This document shows, one piece after another, positions 10,816-21,500 of a stretch of 64,000 nt of DNA; position 1 is the stretch's first letter, and every line of letters begins with the position of its first letter. The notes below the pieces were generated by a model that was not told where the DNA came from, searched no databases, and saw nothing but the letters and a program-made list of their open reading frames with translations. Origin of the DNA: Microglena sp. YARC (taxonomy: Eukaryota > Chlorophyta > Chlorophyceae > Chlamydomonadales > Chlamydomonadaceae); NCBI GenBank assembly GCA_022414725.1, contig CM039466.1, forward strand, positions 33,607,174-33,671,173, in the 5' to 3' direction. The translations under genes and the position numbers were made by a program.

Positions 10816-10911
10816 CTGCTCTTTCAGCACAGACAATGTTTGTTCTTGTTTAAGAAGCGCTTGCTCCTTCTTTATGAGGACCAGCTCCTTCTCGGCTAAC
10901 TCAGCTCTGAT
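10816..10911 (-). CDS. Internal exon encoding a coiled coil
   Basis: A 32-codon exon with acceptor ctgctgcag and donor GTGAGCACC, phase 0 at both ends. It encodes a Lys/Glu/Gln/Leu heptad-like helix beginning IRAELAEKELVLIKKEQ. No stop or shift is present. The host gene is unknown; the exon at 14161-14452 on the same strand is also charged, but its donor phase is 1 and it would not join directly. The acceptor with the first codons is repeated three more times upstream (junctions near 11013, 11115 and 11217). Confidence 0.6.
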
Positions 10912-11235
10912 CTGCAGCAGTGGAATGAAAGAAGGTTCAGACAAGTCCTATGCAGCGAGACAGTTGGCCGACGTGCCAGGCTTCAATGTTTAACTAACTA
11001 ACTCAGCTCTGATCTGCAGCAGTGGAGTGAAAGAAGGTTCAGACAAGTCCTATGCAGCGAGACAGTTGGCTCACGTGCCAGGCTTCAATGTTTAACTAAC
11101 TAACTCAGCTCTGATCTGCAGCAGTGGAGTGAAAGAAGGTTCAGACAAGTCCTATGCAGCGAGACAGTTGGCTGACGTGCCAGGCTTCAATGTTTAACTA
11201 ACTAACTCAGCTCTGATCTGCAGCAGTGGAGTGAA
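10901..11235. repeat. 102-bp tandem array of a splice-acceptor region
   Basis: Units start at 10901, 11003, 11105 and 11207. Read on the minus strand each carries ctgctgcag followed by ATCAGAGCTGAGTTAG, the acceptor and first codons of the exon at 10816-10911. The rest of the unit resembles the GC-hairpin family (agtcctatgcagcg...gacagttggctgacgtg). Confidence 0.9.
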
Positions 11236-11388
11236 AGTGAAAGACGTGTGAAAGAGGTTACAGAGCAGGACTTTTGTCTTCCATTGATTGCAGGACTCAT
11301 ACACTACAAGTTGCTGCAGTACAACTAATTTCCTTCCATTTCTCCTCTCATCTGATTAACAGCCGTGGAGTGAAAGAAGGTTCAGACA

Positions 11389-11605
11389 AGTCCTGTGCAG
11401 CGTCGCAAGCAACGCGGAAAATTGGCAGAGTGTGTTGGCAATGGAACGCAAGGTATCAACAATGGAGCTGACCGAAACCAGTTAGTTATGAGACAGTTGG
11501 CTGACGTGTCAGGCTTCAATTTTTTTGTTGGACGGTCAAACGTACAACGGGGTAAGCCTGGGAGCTCCCGTCCCCCAGAAGGGGGGCTCCGCCAAAAATA
11601 TCACG
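11389..11605 (-). repeat. Dispersed GC-hairpin element
   Basis: Reads caagtcctgtgcagcgtcgcaag at one end and the cccccagaaggggg hairpin at the other. This is one of the better preserved copies. Confidence 0.7.
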
Positions 11606-11655
11606 AGTACTTCACAATACAGATGCAACAAGTCAGCTCTGATCTTAGTTAGTTG

Positions 11656-11805
11656 TTACAGTCCAGGGGTAGACCAAATAGGCTAATGGGACTCGCCCAA
11701 CCATGACAGGAGGGGCTTTATCGAAAAACACTGATGAACTGAACCCCAAACAATCGTTTTACAGAAGGGGGCCCTGAGTTTGTGCTACAGTGAAAATTGA
11801 TCTGC
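11656..11805 (+). mobile_element. SINE-like repeat (ACAGTCCAGGGGTAG family)
   Basis: Contains acagtccaggggtagaccaaataggct...gggactcgccc...ctgaaccccaaacaatcg. Other copies: 21960-22195 (-), 27535-27640 (-), 43862-43968 and 61665-61810. Confidence 0.6.
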
Positions 11806-11879
11806 AACATTGGAGTGAGAGAAGTGGGCATCAGGGACAAGTCAAGTCTGACCACCAGGGGACCGTGTGAGCATGTGTG

Positions 11880-12490
11880 AAGGCGTAAGTGCAGGTTTGT
11901 GCATGTGTGTGTGTGTGAAGGTGTAGGTTTGTGTGTGTGTGTGAGCGTGTGTGTAGGTGTAGGTGTAGGTGTAGATTTTTGTGTGTGTGGGGGGGGGTGT
12001 GGGTGTGGGTGTGTGTACCTTGGGGTACCCTACTATTTCCTATTTCCTATTTACTAGAAGAGCCACCAGGGAAAAGTCCTGGGTGTGTCGCAAGGAATGC
12101 GGAAAGTTGGCGAAGAGTGTTGGCTATCGGAATTGAGTGCAGCAGACCGAAGCCAGGGTTTACGACAGGGCCAGGGACCAGGGTTTCTTGTGGTCGTGTC
12201 GGTCGGACGGACGGACAGCGGGGTGGCCCTGGGGGCTCCTGCCCCCTAGAAGGGGGGGCTCCACCACAAAACATGAGCACCTCACGATAGAGATTACACA
12301 AGTCAGTGATAGCACCTCACAATAGAGAGATCACATGGCAATGAAGTGATGATGATGAGAATGATGATGATGAGAATTACATTTTGAGAATGATGATGAG
12401 AATGATGATGAATGATGATGATGAGAATGATGATGAGAATGATGATGATGAGAATTACATGAGAGTGATGATGATGAGAATTACATTTTT
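11880..12490. repeat. GT-rich tract, GC-hairpin element and (GAT/GAA)n tract
   Basis: (GT)n-like sequence spans 11895-12015. A GC-hairpin element copy in reverse orientation spans about 12059-12280. A GAT-rich tract follows at 12345-12490. Its flank (12490-12545) matches 47250-47310, which is also joined to an (ATC)n tract, so this is a dispersed repeat with a trinucleotide tail. Confidence 0.7.
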
Positions 12491-12704
12491 CCTGGTGCCC
12501 TACTGGACTTCAAATGTGCCTGCACCTTGACGGAGCCAAGGGGGACTTAACAAAGTGTGCAGGATGAAACGCACAAGATGCAGTGAATAGAGGTAGAGAA
12601 GCAGTATCCCTGGAGCAACTCGTGCCTCTGCCTATATTGTCCCAAACCCAATCCTAAATCCTAATAATTCCTGGAACTGGAAGAGTACCAGGCAATTGGG
12701 GGCA

Positions 12705-12830
12705 GTGTCATGATATGACTTGTCCGTCATATCATGTACTGCCTGCATTTATAAACAATAGCATACAATGCATTTTGTTTGATTTCATACTCGCCTTTTG
12801 TCAACATCGTACGATATGTCGGTCCCTACT
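12705..12830. mobile_element. AT-palindromic MITE (GGACCGG family), diverged
   Basis: Ends with tactcgccttttgtcaacatc...gtcggtccctac. The left half is decayed. Confidence 0.5.
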
Positions 12831-12892
12831 TATGTGTGTCCGGGTCTTACATAATGTTGAAATTGTGCATATGAATGTTGTATTCACACAAC

Positions 12893-12967
12893 CTCCCCCC
12901 CCCCCCCCCCCCACACACACACACCACTCTCACGCACTAGTACCCCCCCCCCCCCCCCCCCCCCCCC
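12893..12967. repeat. Poly-C tracts with CA-rich spacer
   Basis: Two C homopolymers of about 20 bases around a cacacacac spacer. Other C or G homopolymers of this kind occur at 7409, 17067, 26401, 27380, 39187, 45873 and 62380. Confidence 0.9.
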
Positions 12968-13409
12968 TTACCAACCACGTGGCTTCTTCCTGCGGGTGCA
13001 ATTCGCCACCGCCCCTAAGTGTGCCTACTCTTTTGTAGGAGTGGTAAGATTACTCTTTTGTAGGAGTGGTAACGCCATTCAAACTGAACCTTCCGTGCCG
13101 CTGGTTTGTGTAGGGAGACCCACCTCCACAACTAAAAAAAAAAAAAACCCTCCATATTCTTGAACTTGAAAAATGTGAACACAAATCTTGTTTTATTTTT
13201 TTCGTTTCCCTCCATATTCCGTAGTGTGGAACAAAATACAAATTGGAAATTATTACGCCATGCCACGGTGCGTGAGTCTAAAGAAGCCTTCCTGTTCGCT
13301 TGCACTGAGAAAGGTAAACATGGGTTTTGCTTTCGCAGACCGCTAAGGCGGGATAGCATGGAGGAAAGTAGTATGGCACTGCTAATCTTACACTCTATCA
13401 TGAGCACAC

Positions 13410-13603
13410 CAGGGTACTTCCAAGCGCGCGCTTTTGCGAGCTGGCGCGCTGCCTTTTTGAGCCCCACTGTGCCTTTTGCGCAGTTTTTTGCAACCCCCTG
13501 TGGGCGCACCAAGCATTTTTTGCGCTTTTTGCACTCGAAGCGCAGTTTTGTTTCTTTCAAGTGGACTAAACCGCTGGCCAATTTGGTCGATGGAAGTACT
13601 CTG
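13410..13603. mobile_element. hAT-like MITE (CAGGGTACTTC family)
   Basis: 194 bp with TIRs CAGGGTACTTCCA and TGGAAGTACTCTG and a perfect 8-bp duplication GAGCACAC (13402-13409 and 13604-13611). The interior is rich in gcgc palindromes. A short tandem of gaaatagcc units follows at 13625-13690. Confidence 0.9.
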
Positions 13604-13845
13604 GAGCACACACTGCATCTAATATTTTGAAAAAGCCTGAAATAGCCCGAAATAGCCTGAAATAACCCGAAATAACCCGAAATAGCCATACAATATATTA
13701 CGAGCACACTCTGCATGGCCCCGGTGGACCTACCCACACCTTGCTGTCAACCTCACCACCAACCTACACGCTGTATCCACATGCAGGCTACCTCTGGACT
13801 GTGTCATAACAACAACACAAGCAACACAAATAATACAAACAACAT

Positions 13846-13935
13846 TGGTGGTTGGCCCCAGTGAAAGCAAACGGGCTAGCCCCCTCAACCTCACGCCTCG
13901 TAACAAGGCATACAATTTATTTATGTATCTATTTA
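13846..13935 (+). mobile_element. SINE-like repeat with (TTTA)n tail
   Basis: Copy of the gccccagtgaaagcaaacggg family with the cgcctcgtaacaaggc hairpin and an atttatttatg tail. Confidence 0.7.
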
Positions 13936-14160
13936 TAAGAACAACGACAACAACAACAACAACGACATCTTCAAAAACAGCATAAGATTTCTGATACCAC
14001 ACTGTCCTACTATTAGGCTTGGGTTGTACAACACTTGTGGCGTACAACATGGGCTCGAGAAATCTGAAATTAAAAACACTGACAACAACAACGACAACAG
14101 CAACAAGCAATTTCTGATACTACATGATGCCCAACGGGCACATGCGTACAAGCCACCCAC

Positions 14161-14452
14161 CTCTTCTAGTTCTCGGATTCTGCCTTTTTTTTTTTTTTCG
14201 AGATGCCTTCCGCCTCTCCTCTTCCATTAGCAACTGCTTGGCTGCCTCATCGGTCACTTCTTCATCACTAAGTGGCGCTGGGGTGGCCTTCTTCACTTTA
14301 GGGGGCTCGAGCGGTGACGAGGTCCCGCTCACTGATGTTGCGCTCTCTTTACTAGCGTCAGCTTCATCAGGACGTTGTGAAGCTTGGCTCTCCGCTGCCC
14401 AAGCTCTGCTGCTTGTTGTGGAGCCTGCCAGGTAGGCGGCGAAAGGCATCAT
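14161..14452 (-). CDS. Putative exon: charged, Lys-rich segment
   Basis: Open frame on the minus strand, 14452 down to a donor GTGGGT whose GT lies at 14160-14159. It encodes a Ser/Glu-rich linker, a SDEEVTDEAAKQLLMEEER helix and a poly-Lys run (A homopolymer at about 14185). The exon either starts at ATG 14452 or after the acceptor cctggcag just inside it. It ends in phase 1. I do not recognise a domain. Composition and the donor favour a real exon, but the poly-A run could hide a frameshift. Confidence 0.4.
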
Positions 14453-14479
14453 GTGGGTGGTGTGGGTGCAGTGTTTTTC

Positions 14480-14660
14480 ATTTCAGCTGAAGCATCAGCT
14501 TCTAGGCAGCTCCCCAGACTGGCTATTCAGCCAAAGCTGATGCAACCTAGTGTGTCTGGAAGCTGACAGAATCTGCTGTCTGGAACTGTTGAAATCTTGG
14601 GGCTTACCTCAGTGGCTGGCCCAGGGAGCTGCCTAGAAGCTGCTGCTCGTACCTGAAAAG
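14480..14660. mobile_element. MITE with CAGCTTCTAGGCAGCTCC inverted ends
   Basis: Left end gcttctaggcagctcccc and right end gggagctgcctagaagct are inverted copies about 45 bp long. Partial relatives: 1280-1300, 4333-4425, 15020-15120, 23640-23880 and 60665-60860. Confidence 0.75.
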
Positions 14661-14668
14661 AAATAGTC

Positions 14669-14875
14669 CTATGCAGCGTCGCAAGCGACGCGGAAAATTG
14701 GCGGAGTGTGTTGGCAACGGAACAACAGGTGGCAACGGACTGGAGCTGACCAAAACCAGGTAGTTAGACATTTGGCTGACGTGTCTGGCTTTATTTTTTT
14801 TTGCCGCACAAACGGACAAATGGGGAACCCTGGGGGCTCCCGCCCCCCAGAAGGGGTGGCTCTGCCAAAAACTAT
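14669..14875 (-). repeat. Dispersed GC-hairpin element
   Basis: Starts agtcctatgcagcgtcgcaag and ends at the cccccagaagggg hairpin. It lies directly beside the preceding MITE. Confidence 0.7.
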
Positions 14876-15119
14876 GTGTGGGTGCAGTCAAAGGGATGGG
14901 AAGGAACCATGATTGCTTGGGCCTAAGATGGATGATGTGCTGGTGTGTGTGCCATGTGTGTGCTAGTGTTGTTGTTGCTGTGGCAGAACTTGTGTAGATG
15001 GGGGATGCGGCATAGTTTTTATTTTGAGGTACGAGCAACAGCTTATAGGTAGCTCCTCTGGCTGACTTTTCAGCCAAATATCAAGCAACCTAGTGCACCT
15101 GGAAGCTGCCGTTATCAGT

Positions 15120-17060
15120 CTTCAAAATAAGTTGGTTCATGGTTGTTGATGAAAAGGCTATGCATGGAACTGCCACTTGATGAAAAAGCTACGCATGGAA
15201 CTGCCACTGATCTACGCGGAGGACTAGAAGGCACTTACAAAGAAATAAGGCCGTTAAGAACATCCTTCTGCTGTCACGTCGATGCGATGGCATAGCCTCA
15301 GGAGATTGCACAGCTTGGATACTGGTCCTAACATGGCCAACCAAACGAATTTGCCGGCAAGTCCTCAGCTGTCGAGACTGAAGCTGATTGGCGAGCCCCA
15401 CATCAAGGCGATGAGTTAACCGCATGTGTGTTACCTACAGCTCGTATCTATTTCATCGGAAGGGACGACGCCCAGACTATATTCAATGCAAAAAAACGGG
15501 CAGCACCAACGCAGCACTCGTGTCAACTGGGTTCCTCTTCAGTGCGACGAATCTTCTGGGAAAACGAAGGCCTACGAAAGCAGGAGTAGGGGCTACTAGA
15601 ACTATACACAAGCGTCTATAGGAACGTAATATACTTTCTGTGAGGAAATTTGCGCGATCGACCTTGGTGGGTTACAGTACAGAAGCGGGGAAGACCAATA
15701 ATAACCTAGTATGTGTGAAGAATCTTGAAAAGAAAGGAAACAATACGCCGAGCGGCGTCCAAGATCAAAAATTGGTGACCATGCAACTCGTCAGCTTGTC
15801 ACCTTGCCCTCTGCTCCTGCCAACCAACAAAGTATGTCCCGCGCACATGGACAGTACAACGCTATCTTGCCGGCTGCCAGGTGTGCGACGCGCACGACTC
15901 ACGCTCACGGACGCCTCCTTTCTTCGCGAAGTGCTCCCTAACCTAACCGCTGCCCACATTCCCACGCTGCAAAAGTTAAAATACCATTTGAACCTGGACC
16001 CAACTCCTGTCCTTTTTGCCATCACCTCCCTTTGCAGTTGCGCTGTTATAATTTTTGGCTACCTACCTCGGTGCTACTTTCTCCACTGCGAGTGAAAGTT
16101 TGCTAAATCAGCTGAAAGCGGACTGCTCCCGCGCAAATTGTTGCCCGCTCTGTCGGCGACACCTAAGTAGCGGTCTAATGGAGCCGGCTGCATGATATGC
16201 TTGTCGCCGCTTAATGCTGTAAATGCGGCTCCGTGGTATCACTCCATTTCATAATACTGCCGTCGGGCAGCGAGCCAGTAGGCCACTTTGTCGATGCCGA
16301 GTACAAGAGGTAAGCTCGGAAAGGATTTCACGACCCAATTGCCTGCGCGGGCATCGCGCAATCCTCGCCTTATGAGCTGTTTTTATTATGCCCGCTAGCA
16401 GCAGCAATTAATACGGTGAATGCGGATGATTCACTCCCATCAGTAACTTGAGATCATGTTTCCCCAACCAGCATGAATGCAAATTCAGGACGCGTAGAGC
16501 GCTGCGCTGTTGCGTCGAAACGCATGCTGCCTTCCGCCCTTCATCGGAATAATGTATCCACCACAATTGCCATCATCATTATCATCCGCTCGGCATGCAA
16601 AACTTGCATGTCCAGCATGTCAATCCTTTGCAGGATAAGATAGCAGCTAGTAGCTAGCTGCATCCTCTGCATCTGTCCCAACTGGGGCAAGATTCAGATC
16701 TATATCCTGCAATGTGCAGTACACCAAGAGAATGTTTGCTTCATTCCCGCATGCAGTCCCTGCTAGAGTGACAGTCATGCTGTTGACTGATTATGAACTG
16801 TATCAATCTGGAACTTCACTCTTCGATCCAACAGTAACCCCTTCTTGACAACCCGCCTAGGTCCTTGAAAAACCTGATTTATTGTCTGGGGCTGCTCTGC
16901 CTGCCTGTCTGTCTGGGGCTGGTGTCAGGGGCTGGGGCTGTGTGTCTGGGGCGTATCTGCGTCTGGGTTTTGTCTATGTCTGGGGATGTGTGTCCAGGGC
17001 TGATCCGCCTGCCTGTGCGTAGGTTGAATAAAGTGTGTTCATGTCTCAGTGCATGGCCAC
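15120..17060. other. Low-repeat stretch without a recognised gene
   Basis: This is one of the few stretches without obvious repeats. Short frames exist: 15781-16095 on + could encode 104 aa with a hydrophobic C terminus, and 15189-15425 on - could encode 78 aa. Neither shows a motif I recognise, and I cannot tell intron from intergenic DNA. Confidence 0.3.
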
Positions 17061-17074
17061 CACATCTTTTGAGC

Positions 17075-17106
<32 letters not shown>

Positions 17107-17164
17107 AATGCCCACTTAACACCTCCTCCACTGTTCTCCTACTAGACAAATAACCTGTGCCCGC

Positions 17165-18187
17165 AATAACGGTGCATTTCCATTAAACAACTTGGCTTGA
17201 GTTGCCGCCTGTAGTACGCTTCTAGTACAGCAATCGTTTCAAAAATCGCATTTCCAGTGAACGACTTTACTTGACTTGACATCTGTAGTATGCTTAGTAC
17301 TTCGTACAGCAATCAATTCAAAAATCACATTTCCAGTGAACGACTTGACTTGACTTGACGTCTGTAGTACGCTTAATACTTTGTACAGCAATCAATTCAA
17401 AAATCACATTTCCAGTGAACGACTTGACTTGACTTGACGTCTGTAGTACGTTTAATACTTTGTACAGCAATCAATTCAAAAATCACATTTCCAGTGAACG
17501 ACTTGACTTGACTTGACGTCTGTAGTACGCTTAATACTTTGTACAGCAATCAATTCAAAAATCACATTTCCAGTGAACGACTTGACTTGACTTGACGTCT
17601 GTAGTACGCTCAGTACTATGTACAGCAATCAATTCAAAAATCACATTTCCAGTGAACGACTTGACTTGACTTGACGTCTGTAGTACGCTTAATACTTTGT
17701 ACCGCAATCAATTCAAAAATCACATTTCCAGTGAACAACTTGACTTGACTTGACGTCTGTAGTACGCTTAGTACTTTTGTACAGCAATCATTTCAAAAAT
17801 CACATTTCCAGTGAATGACTTGACTTGACTAGACGTCTGTAGTACGCTGAGAATTTCATACAGCAATCATTTCAAAAGTCACATTTCCATTGGACTCAAC
17901 TTGTCTTGAGTTTGGACCAACTGCCGTTTTGAAAAAAGTGGTAGATGTCAAGTCAAGTAAATTCTTGGTTTTTTTATTTGACTCAAGTCAAGTCTCTTTT
18001 GGGGACATGCATCGACTCAAATTGAATTGAGCTGTACGTCTCATGTCAAATCTGCGCAGTTCAGGTGCGAAGTCAAGTCCGCCTAACTGAAGTCAAGTCA
18101 GGTCAAGTCATGTCGTTAATTGGAAAAACACAGTTACTGAAGTCAAGTCAGGTCAAGTCAGGTCGTTCATTGGAAATACACAGTTAC
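17165..18187. mobile_element. TIR element with internal 79-bp tandem array
   Basis: Ends near 17168 (taacggtgcatttccattaa) and, inverted, near 18186 (ttggaaatacacagtta) form an imperfect terminal inverted repeat of about 40 bp. The interior left two thirds (17170-17890) is a tandem array with 79-bp period (catttccagtgaacgactt at 17249, 17328, 17407, 17486 and on). Cttgacttgac runs on the left and tcaagtcaagt runs on the right can pair. Confidence 0.65.
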
Positions 18188-18339
18188 TCCCTCACATAGT
18201 ATCCCATACTGCCTCTCATTCCGACAATGTCACCCAATCATACTCAATACAGCTTGGTCTAGTTCCCGTGTTCATGGCCTGTTTCGCGTGACACAGCCAT
18301 GAACAATCAATAGTTGACCTCTGGCATGATGTGCTGATT

Positions 18340-18485
18340 TTGCCCTTCCCTCCTCCCCCCCCCCCCCCCCATCTCCTCCCTTCCTCCTTCCCCCTCCCTC
18401 CCTTCCCCCACTCCCTCCCTCTCCCCCATCCCCCTCCCCCCACTCTCGCTCCATTCTACCCCCCACCCCCACCCACCCACGCCCC
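18340..18485. repeat. CCCTCC-rich polypyrimidine tract
   Basis: Strand-asymmetric C/T tract ending just before the acceptor of OPR exon 1. It could act as an over-long polypyrimidine tract. Confidence 0.8.
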
Positions 18486-18512
18486 CTCTCCATCATGTGT
18501 TTGACCTATCAG

Positions 18513-21500
18513 GCTGTGAACCCAGTGTTGCCGTATGACAGCAGCCTACAGGCCCAGGTGGGGGTCGTGCCTTCAGCAGGGCCCCCTGTGGAACTCCCAG
18601 AATGGAAGCCCCCAATCTCCAGAGCTTTTGCCATCACCAAACGAATCTCCCAGGCAGAGAATGTGCATCACCTTCAACAAGTGCTAGCTGACAACTCCGT
18701 GGGCCTGAACGAAATTCATGTTTCAGCAGCTTTTTCTCGGGTGGTTAAGTTGGTCAAGGCTGCAGCCAGGGGTAGGGGCTTGCAGGCTGCAGGCACACGC
18801 CTGCTGTACTTCCAACTTCTCCCTGATCTTTCCAGCCTCGCTGTTCTCCACCTTGACAAACTGTCAGCACGGAGTGTGTCAACTATAGTTCACAGCTTGG
18901 GAGTTTTAGAGTATATGGACCATGAGCTGGCCGCTGAGCTGGAGCGGAGGGCAGAGCCCATGCTGTGGGACTTTTCAACCCAGGGGTTGGCCAACACCAT
19001 GTGGGGCTTCGCCAAGCTAGACCACCGTCCTTCCCCGCTCTGGATGGCCGCCTTCCTAGCCATCTGCTTGTCAAGCCCGTGTCTCGCTAGCTTCAAGCCC
19101 CAGGAAATGTCCTCCCTCCTGTGGTCCCTAGTCAAGATCAAGTTCAAGGTCCGAAGTGAGAAGTTGGAGGAAGTGCTCGTAGTGGTACAGCAGCAGCTAG
19201 ATGAGTACAGCTCCCAGAGCCTGACCATGATCGTGTATTCCCTCGCTTGCTGTGAGCACCAGCCTGGTGAGGCTTGGCTGGCAGACTTCGCAACGCAGGT
19301 GGTTGGTCCTAAGTTGCGCAGCTTCACTCCCCAGGGGCTGACTCAGACGCTGTGGGCGCTGAGTAAGACAGGCTTTGTCGCAGATGCAGCGTTCAAGTCT
19401 GCCGTGCTGATACGCGTGGATCAGCAGTTGAAGCAGTTCAATAGCACTGACCAAGCCACTGTCCTGTATGCCTTTGCTCAGCTGCAGATACAGCCAGGTC
19501 CAGCGATCCTAAACAAGCTACAGATGGCTAGCTTTGGAGACATGTGGGGCATGGGCGCACACGATGTAACCGCCATCATTTGGTCCTTTGCCAAGTTAGG
19601 CTACGTGCCTAGGCGCAAATGGCTGAGCCGCACTGTTAGCGTCCTGTACTCACACCTTCCCACCCTGAAGCCCAAGGAGCTGGTCATGACCATCTGGGCC
19701 CTTGCTCGATACAACTTGCGACCACCAGCACAGTTCATGATCGCCTTCCGCCATCGGCTCGATGTATTAGCTGGAGAATTCCTCCCGCAGGAAATAGCAA
19801 ACACCATGTGGGCCCTCGCCCGATTTGGCTACTACCCATCTAGAGCACTGCTGGCGGAGTTCTTCATGGCGACTAACAACAGGTGACATAAGGAAGGGAT
19901 AGCAGTTTTTTTTTTTCCACTACAAAACGATCACTACTTATGACCCCGTTTTGGCCCCATTTGCCGCAATTTGTTTTTGCCCTAAAAGCCATTAAAAGCT
20001 ATAATTGCTACAAAAAGCTACAAAAAGCTATGACAAGCTGCAAAATCTTTAAAAAACTATACACACGCTGTCCCTGGAGGAGGCATAAAACCATAGAGCT
20101 AGGAAAAACACACTTTCAGATTTGAAAATAAGTCCTGAGAGATAGTACATGCTGTGAACTGGGAGGGCAAGTGTTGCGTTTTCATTTCAATATCTCCAGC
20201 TTGACCAAGGATCAATATGTTTTCAATAATCGTACTTGGTATTTGACCATCCAGTTGCATTGCATTCTTTGCGGGCAAGCTGGCTAGTAAAAGAATCAGT
20301 AAGTGTTGCATGTAATTTTAATCCCTCCAGCTTGACCAAGGACTGATATTTTCCAATGATCTTACCTGGTATTTGTCCATCCTGTTGTCTTGCATTCTTT
20401 GGGGTCACTCATATTTCTTGAAAGACGCCCATACAATCAAATTATTCCTCGTTGTGCAACACGACAGGATAACCCGGAAGGGGGAAGGGTGGGAAGTTCC
20501 TCCCACGGATGACATCAAGCGACACTTCAGGGTAGCAAGAACTCCTCAGTATCTCAAAGAATATGAGTGCATCCTACCGTTGGAGAATGGGGTACTGTCC
20601 TTCAAGGCGATGGAGTTTTCTTTTCACAGCATACACACTCCCCCTTGCAGGCTGTCGTCCTTCAAAGCGATGGAGTGAAGCCACATCCATCCTCCTTCAA
20701 AGCGATAGATTTTTCTTCACAACATACACACTCCCCCTTGCAGGCTGTCGTCCTTCAAAGCGATGGAGTGAAGCCACATCCATCCTCCTTCAAAGCGATA
20801 GATTTTTCTTCACAATATACACACTCCCCCTTGCAGGCTGTCGTCCTTCAAAGCGATGGAGTTGAGCCACATCCATCCTCCTTGAAAGCGATAGAGTTTC
20901 CTTCACAACATACACACTCCCCCTTGCAGGCTGTCGTCTTTCAAGGCCATGGAGCTAAGCCACATGATATGGGCCCTGGCAAGTGTGAGCCACATGCGAC
21001 TGACAGTCGATCGCCAGTGGTTGGACGAGTTCATGAAGTCTACTTTCCACAAGATGAGTGAATTCAGTCCGCAGGGGCTAAACAACACCATCTGGGCAAT
21101 GTCAAAACTCAAGGTAGACCCGACCCCAGCTTGGCTGTACTGCTACTGTACTGCTTGCCGCCAGCAGCTCACAGCAGGCAGCCTCAGCGCTCTGGACTTG
21201 GGCCAGATCATTTCCAGCCTCAGGGATCTCAGTATGAACAAGCAGCTTCATAAGGTGAGCGTTCAATTGGTGGGGTGAAGACATGATTCTTCTGGAGCCA
21301 GAGGGCTATGCCCTTTCTATTTCTATTAAAGGCTATGCCCCCCTTTATAAAGGGCATTGGCCCCCCTTTTCTTATTAGGGCCCTAACGGGTTTGGCCCTG
21401 AGGGCCTTAGGTGAGTATTAAGGGGTTAGGGCATAGCCCTAACTGGCCCAGAAGAATCCTGTCTTCACCCAGTTTAACTCGAATTACATTAGCCAGGCCC

